From contig CAZKNF010000092.1 in NCBI GenBank assembly GCA_964554105.1, positions 1 through 10,703 of the forward strand: a stretch of 10,703 bases of DNA. The letters run 5' to 3'. This DNA is from CAZKNF01 sp964554105 (GTDB taxonomy: Bacteria > Bacteroidota > Rhodothermia > Rhodothermales > VXPQ01). The translations under genes and the position numbers were made by a program. Within the stretch, counting starts at the first letter, position 1. Each line of letters starts with the position of its first letter. The notes under the pieces are model-generated. The model was given only the letters and a program-made list of their open reading frames with translations, did not search any database and had not been told where the DNA came from. This document shows, in pieces, positions 6,609-10,703 of the stretch.

Positions 6609-7889
6609 TCAGTTCTGCGGTACGATTCGAAAAAGCTCACCACCTTCGTGATCTGTAACCAAGTACAACGCGCCGTCCGGTCCCTGCCGAACGTCGCGAA
6701 TTCGCCGGCCTCGTTCTGTGAGGAGGTGTTCCTCACCGGTCACGCGCTCGTCTTCGATTGAGAGCCTCACGAGCCGCGCCTCCCTGAGAGCACCGATGAA
6801 GAGGCTGCCGCGCCAGTCGGGGAATGCATCACCCGAGTAGAATTCCGCGCCGGAGGGGGCGATCACCGGATCCCAGTAGTAGACGGGCTGCACGAAATTC
6901 GAGTCCGGAAGGGCAGTCGTCCCCGGAAGAGGATCACCCGAGTATTCGATACCGTAGGCGGCGAGCGGCCATCCGTAGTTTTCACCCTTCTCGATCAGGT
7001 TCAGTTCGTCCCCGCCGCGCGTGCCGTGCTCGACTTCCCACAGCCGTCCCTGCTGATCGAAGGCAGCGGCTTGAATATTTCGATGGCCGAGCGACCAGAT
7101 CTCCGGTTGTGCGTCGGCCTCATCCACGAACGGATTATCGTTCGGAACGGAGCCGTCGGGCTGAATCCTGAGTATCTTTCCCAGATGGCTGTCGAGCCGC
7201 TGTGCGTGTTCCCGCATGGGAGCGTCCGAGCGATCGCCCGTCGTGATGTACAGCATCTCGTCCGGCCCGAAAGCAAGCCGGGACCCGAAGTGCAGATCGC
7301 CGTCGTATGTGGGCATCGCCTGAAAGATCACCTCCACGTTTTCGAGACTCTGTCGGTCTTCCGACAGTACAGCGCGAGCGACGGCCGTTCCGTTGCCCCC
7401 GTCTCGAGGTTGAGCATAGCTCATGAAAATCGTCCGGTCCGAGTCGAAGGCGGGGCTCAGTGCCACATCGAGCAACCCGCCCTGTCCTTCGGCGTGGACC
7501 TCTGGAGTGCCGGTGATCGGCTCGCCGATTTCACCATCCGCCGACACGATGCGCAGTCGTCCAGGCTTCTCGGTGACAAGCAGGTCGCCGCCCGGCAGTG
7601 GTTCGACGGCCCATGGATGTTCAAGCCCTTCGGCAACGATTTCCAGATCGAAATCGACGTTTAACTGCTCCTCGCACGCGCGCGTCTGACCGGAATACGC
7701 AGGCGCCTGATCAGGCGCTTCAGGCTCGCGTGTTTCGAGGGGCTCGCAGTCGTCGTTCGCAGCGGAAACGCGCTCGTCGGAAGTCTGTTGATCCACATCT
7801 TCCGGCGGCTGATCCGCGGCGTCGCCGCATGCGGCACATGCGACGACGAGAGCGATTATTGAGAGGAAAGCGACGTTGGGTGTTCGCAT
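6609..7889 (-). CDS. PQQ-dependent sugar dehydrogenase (Asd/GDH-B family) lipoprotein
   Basis: A 426-aa exported beta-propeller oxidoreductase of the soluble glucose/sorbosone dehydrogenase (GSDH) family, which oxidises aldose sugars with pyrroloquinoline quinone in the periplasm. The signal peptide ends in a lipobox-like 'LVVAC' (C18, with a second Cys at 21), so it is probably lipid-anchored. An acidic linker (22-78) contains 'APDQAPAYSGQTRA', a stretch I recall from related lipoproteins. The propeller starts at 'GLEHPWAVEPLPGGDLLVTE' (88-107). Likely active-site residues by analogy with A. calcoaceticus sGDH are H200 ('DGDLHFGSRLAFGPD'), D219 ('TTGDR'), R270-N271 ('SLGHRN'), E287-H288 and the C-terminal Arg cluster 'RRIRDVRQGPDG' (395-406). 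Length is normal with the N-terminal extension. The actual substrate and the source of PQQ are unknown, since no pqq genes are in the window. The long gap upstream indicates its own promoter. Confidence 0.92.
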   Translation of the reverse strand: MRTPNVAFLSIIALVVACAACGDAADQPPEDVDQQTSDERVSAANDDCEPLETREPEAPDQAPAYSGQTRACEEQLNVDFDLEIVAEGLEHPWAVEPLPGGDLLVTEKPGRLRIVSADGEIGEPITGTPEVHAEGQGGLLDVALSPAFDSDRTIFMSYAQPRDGGNGTAVARAVLSEDRQSLENVEVIFQAMPTYDGDLHFGSRLAFGPDEMLYITTGDRSDAPMREHAQRLDSHLGKILRIQPDGSVPNDNPFVDEADAQPEIWSLGHRNIQAAAFDQQGRLWEVEHGTRGGDELNLIEKGENYGWPLAAYGIEYSGDPLPGTTALPDSNFVQPVYYWDPVIAPSGAEFYSGDAFPDWRGSLFIGALREARLVRLSIEDERVTGEEHLLTERGRRIRDVRQGPDGALYLVTDHEGGELFRIVPQN

Positions 7890-7897
7890 AGTCTGTT

Positions 7898-7911
7898 CTG
7901 AATGATTTCAG
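7898..7911 (-). promoter_or_regulatory. Small hairpin just before the sugar dehydrogenase start
   Basis: CTGAA-TGAT-TTCAG, with 5-bp arms and a 4-base loop, ends eight bases upstream of the dehydrogenase ATG. That is where a ribosome-binding site would lie, yet none is visible. In the mRNA it could fold over the initiation region. The stem is short and may be chance. Confidence 0.2.
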
Positions 7912-7931
7912 TGAGCGGAAAGTGCTGTACC

Positions 7932-7948
7932 CGTTCGCATAACGAACG
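7932..7948. promoter_or_regulatory. Inverted repeat upstream of the sugar dehydrogenase (possible operator)
   Basis: CGTTCG-CATAA-CGAACG has perfect 6-bp arms around a 5-base spacer and is centred about 50 bases upstream of the dehydrogenase start. Its size and position suit a dimeric regulator. The half-site order (GTTCG...CGAAC) is the reverse of the Bacillus-type LexA box, so I do not assign it to SOS control. Confidence 0.3.
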
Positions 7949-8281
7949 AATCTCCCCACATGCTTGGGTGATATTGGGCGGCGGGGCGTATGTCGTCCGG
8001 CGAGAAAATCCTACAATGAGGAACGGCTTCACGACACCAGCCGGCTCGACGATGTTCCACTTCTACCGCTCACCGAAAGCCGATGCCGATCCTCGCTGAG
8101 CACGTCAATTCGACGGCTCCATCACCAAAGCGGAAGGAACTGTCCGTTCGCGCGCACGACAGCGGCGAATCCATTTGAATCTCCGTATGCTTACGATTGG
8201 CTTCCGTACAAAACCGTGACCCCTACGACCCTTTGATGTCCGAAAACGGCGCGATAAAAGATAATACGATGTAGATATTTC

Positions 8282-8296
8282 TGATTGATTGATCAG
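8282..8296 (+). promoter_or_regulatory. TGAT triple repeat and inverted repeat upstream of the methyltransferase
   Basis: TGAT is repeated three times in tandem (8282-8293), and the same bases lie within CTGAT-N6-ATCAG (8281-8296), about 54 bases before the methyltransferase ATG and next to the most AT-rich part of the intergenic region (TAATAC at 8262-8267; TAGATA at 8272-8277). A TTGATG at 8233-8238 could be a -35, but no -10-like box lies at 16-18 bases from it. This is probably the promoter zone, with the exact boxes unresolved. Confidence 0.3.
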
Positions 8297-8349
8297 CTTA
8301 CAGAAGAGGCCTACACCGGCAGCAAAACCATACTTCTAAGAGAATCACC

Positions 8350-8925
8350 ATGCAGAACAAGGAACGGCATCCATTTGATGAGATCCAGTTCGTGATGCGC
8401 GAATCCTCCGCGGGCACGGTCCTGATTGCAAAGAGCGAGAGAGGTCTCTGTGCCATAATGCTCGGAGATGATCGCGAGTTGCTGCAGCATGAGGTGAGCG
8501 ATCGATTCTCCGGCGCCACACTGGCGGAAGCGAACGTCGAGCTAGAGACACTTGCTGCCAAAGTGGTCGCATTCGTGGAGTCGCCGGCGCACTGCATTGA
8601 GGTACCGTTAGACCTTCGCGGCACCGACTTTCAACTCGACGTATGGGCGGCATTGCGCGATATCCCTGCTGGAGAGACGGCAAGCTACACGGAGATTGCC
8701 GAGCGGATTGGTCGACCAAAGGCGGTACGGGCGGTTGCGCAGGCGTGTGCGGCGAACGCCCTCGCGCTCATCATTCCGTGCCACCGAGTCGTCCGCCGAG
8801 ACGGCTCACTCTCGGGCTACCGCTGGGGCATCGAACGGAAGCGGATCCTGCTTGAGCGGGAAGCAGCCGCGTACCCAGGCGCGCGAGCACGTGAACTCCT
8901 GCGAGCAAGCACTTCGATCGCCTGA
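8350..8925 (+). CDS. ogt: Methylated-DNA-[protein]-cysteine S-methyltransferase (Ada C-terminal type)
   Basis: A 191-aa suicide repair protein that transfers the methyl group from O6-methylguanine (or O4-methylthymine) in DNA to its own cysteine. The acceptor is C144 in 'IIPCHRVVRRDG' (141-152). Other conserved features are Y113 ('ASYTEIAERIG'), the arginine finger R126 in 'KAVRAVAQACAAN' (124-136), and the terminal 'GYRWGIERKRILLERE' (156-171). The N-terminal part (about 13-100: 'SAGTVLIAKSERGLCAIMLGDD', '...VEVPLDLRGTDFQ'-like) looks like the C-terminal half of Ada rather than short Ogt, but the Ada zinc and AraC domains are absent. The frame is open upstream only to 8293, without an ATG or Ada-like residues, so this is not a truncated full-length Ada. 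It is the only plus-strand gene. It has no strong Shine-Dalgarno; upstream AAGAGAA is weak. The symbol refers to general function. Confidence 0.93.
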   Translation: MQNKERHPFDEIQFVMRESSAGTVLIAKSERGLCAIMLGDDRELLQHEVSDRFSGATLAEANVELETLAAKVVAFVESPAHCIEVPLDLRGTDFQLDVWAALRDIPAGETASYTEIAERIGRPKAVRAVAQACAANALALIIPCHRVVRRDGSLSGYRWGIERKRILLEREAAAYPGARARELLRASTSIA

Positions 8926-8931
8926 AGTGCT
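8908..8931. terminator. Hairpin at the convergent gene junction (possible bidirectional terminator)
   Basis: A perfect 8-bp inverted repeat, AGCACTTC (8908-8915) with GAAGTGCT (8924-8931) and an 8-base loop, covers the methyltransferase stop codon and runs to within 10 bases of the stop of the oppositely oriented dioxygenase-cupin gene. Position and symmetry suit a shared transcription end or 3'-end protection. Neither side has a T-tract, so an intrinsic terminator in the strict sense is not shown. Confidence 0.4.
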
Positions 8932-8940
8932 CGACGCGAA

Positions 8941-10635
8941 TCAGAGGCGTCGAACGATCGTCCGAACGCTTCGCATCAAGCGGATCACAGGTTCGGGAAG
9001 ACTCTGCTTGACTCGCCACCTCCACGAAGGGAGCCGGGGACCTGGTGAGGTGCCGTGAAACTCGAACACGAGATACCTGGCCGGAATATCGCCGACGTTC
9101 GTCATACCGTGCGGCTCGCCAGCCGCGTAAAAAATGATGCTATTGGGTCCTACCTGTCTGCCGAGCGTCTCGACGATCCCGCTCAACGTGACGATAGCAA
9201 CATCATACGCGTCTACGTGCGGTGGATAGCCGTGGCCGGCAGCGAGCGTGGTGAAATGGGCTTGCAGCTTATGAAGATATCTGGTCGGACCTTCGAAAAT
9301 CCGCGTCGGATTGAACCCTGAGGAGTCGTCACCATCGGATTCGAACCGTTGGGATGAGATGTCTTCGTGTTCGCCATCGTCAGCAGAAAATCGAGCGTCG
9401 ACATCGTAAATCGACGTCTTCAGCAGTGTGCCGTTCGTTGTTGAGGTAGCAGACACCCACTTGAACATCATATACGTGACGGGTTGACCACCCGTATTCC
9501 GAAGCGTATGGACTTGATGAGCTGGATAGTAGGCGAACTTTCCGGCCTCGACCTCTTCGATGCGCTCCGTCCATTTCTCATCGACGATTACCAGCTCCGC
9601 CTCCCCGTTCAGGACGACGAGGATCTCTTCTTCGTCATGCGAGTGGGGCTCGTGCGGTGTCGTCCCGGGACTCAACACAGAAACGTGGCAGCTCAGATCA
9701 CGCATGCAGGCGGTTGGTCCCCGAAAGAGATGATACCGTTTCCATCCGCTCTCCTCGTCTTCTTCCAGCGGCATCTCGAGCTCCTCGACGAAGCTTGAGA
9801 CGTACGGCCTCGAACCGTGCTGGGGCAGGGGCGGAGCTACGATTCGGTTCGGCGTGCGGCGAGCTGATCCACGAACCATGATACAGGCAGGTTTGGGGTT
9901 CTGATAAAATCGAAACGGCCATTCGAACGACGAATGCACCGGTATTCGGATGGATCTCTCGGGCACGGCGTATTGCAATACGATAGCCGTTCGTTCGTGG
10001 CGCGGATGTGTATTATCGGAACCGTGCCAGATCCGGCCATCGAAATAGATGCCATCTCCGTCACTCATGTCGAACTGCTTCACGACGCTTTCGGGCTCGC
10101 GCTCCCTGGCCCACTCCTCCACGTCCCCCGTCGTCCGCTCGTTGCGCTGCTTTCCCGCACGGAAGGCCTGCTCCTGTACGGAGGTCCCGAATGAATGCGA
10201 GTGAGAGATCAGCTGAAGAGATGTGTGGCAATTCGTGTTGGTTAAACCGATCCAGACACTGACCGTGCCTCCCAGCGGACCGCTGGTTTCGATGTCGGTG
10301 TGCCACGGGTGGATTTTACCTGGCCGCCTCCGGAGAATGCTCGCGCCCCAGAGCATTACATTTTCGCCTAGAAGCTCCGCCACATGATTCAGAATGGCGT
10401 CGTGCGCCCCCAGTTCGAAGAATACGCGCGAAGAAACGGCCTGTCCCTTTGACCAATCGACCGGCGGAGGGAGGTGCTCAATCAACTGCCGTAGGCAGCG
10501 GCATTCCGACTTGCTGAAAAGGGACACGGGCCCTACATACCCCGCCGTCTCGAACTGAGTTCGAATCTCGGTATGTGGAGGGCGCAATGCCGTGTCCGTT
10601 GGATGCGGTTCGTACTCGAAGTCGGCAGTCGGCAT
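8941..10635 (-). CDS. PhyH-type Fe(II)/2-oxoglutarate dioxygenase fused to two cupin domains
   Basis: A 564-aa, three-part cytoplasmic protein. Residues 25-245 are a phytanoyl-CoA dioxygenase (PhyH)-like domain with the full facial triad: H112-x-D114 ('HPWHTDIE') and H204 ('GRIWHGS'), plus R215 placed to bind 2-oxoglutarate. The Asp argues for a hydroxylase, not a halogenase. A proline-rich and acidic linker (about 265-297) leads to cupin 1 (about 300-395): H331-x-H333-x3-E337-x6-G344, then G365-x5-P371...H376-x3-N380, close to the textbook motifs. Cupin 2 (about 440-528) keeps H473, D475 in place of the second His, and 'GEPHGMTN' with H509, so its metal site is degenerate. A basic, Trp-containing tail (533-564) may be amphipathic. 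The substrate is unknown; PhyH relatives hydroxylate lipids, amino acids and natural products. It faces the methyltransferase gene tail to tail. The start gives a sensible N-terminus but lacks a strong Shine-Dalgarno. Confidence 0.88.
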   Translation of the reverse strand: MPTADFEYEPHPTDTALRPPHTEIRTQFETAGYVGPVSLFSKSECRCLRQLIEHLPPPVDWSKGQAVSSRVFFELGAHDAILNHVAELLGENVMLWGASILRRRPGKIHPWHTDIETSGPLGGTVSVWIGLTNTNCHTSLQLISHSHSFGTSVQEQAFRAGKQRNERTTGDVEEWAREREPESVVKQFDMSDGDGIYFDGRIWHGSDNTHPRHERTAIVLQYAVPERSIRIPVHSSFEWPFRFYQNPKPACIMVRGSARRTPNRIVAPPLPQHGSRPYVSSFVEELEMPLEEDEESGWKRYHLFRGPTACMRDLSCHVSVLSPGTTPHEPHSHDEEEILVVLNGEAELVIVDEKWTERIEEVEAGKFAYYPAHQVHTLRNTGGQPVTYMMFKWVSATSTTNGTLLKTSIYDVDARFSADDGEHEDISSQRFESDGDDSSGFNPTRIFEGPTRYLHKLQAHFTTLAAGHGYPPHVDAYDVAIVTLSGIVETLGRQVGPNSIIFYAAGEPHGMTNVGDIPARYLVFEFHGTSPGPRLPSWRWRVKQSLPEPVIRLMRSVRTIVRRL

Positions 10636-10703
10636 TTACACCAATCTCATGGGCCAGTCCTAGTGAGCCTGCGCATGCCTGTCGAGAAGATGATGAGCAT
10701 CCA
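10636..10703 (-). other. Right edge: leader of the dioxygenase-cupin gene, possibly the end of an upstream gene
   Basis: 68 bases upstream of the dioxygenase-cupin start. Two minus-strand frames enter from the edge and stop within it: one at 10649-10647 (ending '...MRRLTRTGP'), 11 bases before the ATG, and one at 10662-10660 (ending '...LLDRHAQAH'). Either could be the C-terminus of a co-transcribed upstream gene, but with fewer than 20 codons neither can be supported. Confidence 0.15.

Larger units (their letters stand above)
7890..8349. other. 460-base divergent intergenic region with promoter-like elements
   Basis: The largest gene-free stretch. It separates the minus-strand sugar dehydrogenase from the plus-strand methyltransferase and so should carry both promoters. 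Short frames exist on both strands (up to about 90 codons), but none has family-like composition, a good ribosome-binding site or recognisable motifs. Near the dehydrogenase end are inverted repeats at 7898-7911 and 7932-7948. Near the methyltransferase end the sequence becomes AT-rich (about 8253-8296). The middle (about 7960-8220) keeps ordinary GC content and shows nothing I can name. It may hold a small RNA or a decayed gene. Confidence 0.4.

Noticed and set aside
7902..8236. Two overlapping plus-strand frames (7902-8099 and 7964-8236) in the divergent intergenic region
   Set aside because: They are short, lack a Shine-Dalgarno and family-like sequence, and overlap each other in different frames; I treat the region as non-coding.
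8941..10635. Non-haem iron halogenase reading of the PhyH domain
   Set aside because: The iron site has the carboxylate (H112-x-D114); halogenases of this family replace it with Ala or Gly.
10647..10703. Partial minus-strand upstream gene at the right edge
   Set aside because: Fewer than 20 codons are visible and two competing frames look equally plausible, so no gene can be assigned.

Overview
The window reads as ordinary chromosomal DNA from a free-living Gram-negative bacterium. Two products carry export signals (a Sec signal peptide and a lipobox). GC content, judged by eye, is in the high fifties per cent. Several proteins are acid-rich, and most starts have no clear Shine-Dalgarno; the catalase is the exception. 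Together with a PQQ sugar-dehydrogenase lipoprotein and a DUF1080-like secreted beta-sandwich protein, this suggests a marine or saline member of the Bacteroidota/Rhodothermota or a similar group. That is a low-confidence guess. I see no phage, IS, CRISPR, tRNA or rRNA.

Layout: eight of the nine genes lie on the minus strand. Read from right to left (the direction of transcription) they are: a 564-aa PhyH-type dioxygenase fused to two cupin domains (10635-8941); a PQQ-dependent sugar dehydrogenase lipoprotein (7889-6609); a winged-helix HTH_42 protein with an AlkZ-type QAQ motif (6438-5335); a large-subunit KatE-type catalase (5207-3087); a DUF1499 membrane protein (3046-2282); a DUF1697 protein (2230-1685); an APH(6)/hydroxyurea-type small-molecule kinase (1704-829, overlapping the previous gene); and a secreted beta-sandwich protein (693-28). 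The only plus-strand gene is a methylated-DNA-protein cysteine methyltransferase resembling the C-terminal half of Ada (8350-8925). It converges on the dioxygenase-cupin gene with 15 bases between the stop codons. The one large gene-free stretch (7890-8349) is the divergent promoter region between the sugar dehydrogenase and the methyltransferase.

Functionally, the middle of the window has a stress and genotoxin theme: peroxide removal (catalase), putative bulky-alkyl or crosslink base excision (HTH_42), O6-alkylguanine reversal (methyltransferase), and a kinase from a family that inactivates streptomycin or hydroxyurea. Catalase, DUF1499, DUF1697 and the kinase are close enough (gaps of 40 and 51 bases, then an overlap) to form one operon. 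This link is inferred from proximity only.

The least conventional object is the PhyH-cupin-cupin fusion. Its Fe(II)/2-oxoglutarate site is complete, its first cupin metal site is nearly canonical and its second is degenerate. The most testable enzymatic prediction is DNA glycosylase activity for the HTH_42 protein. Several short palindromes lie upstream of katE and of the sugar dehydrogenase and could be operators.
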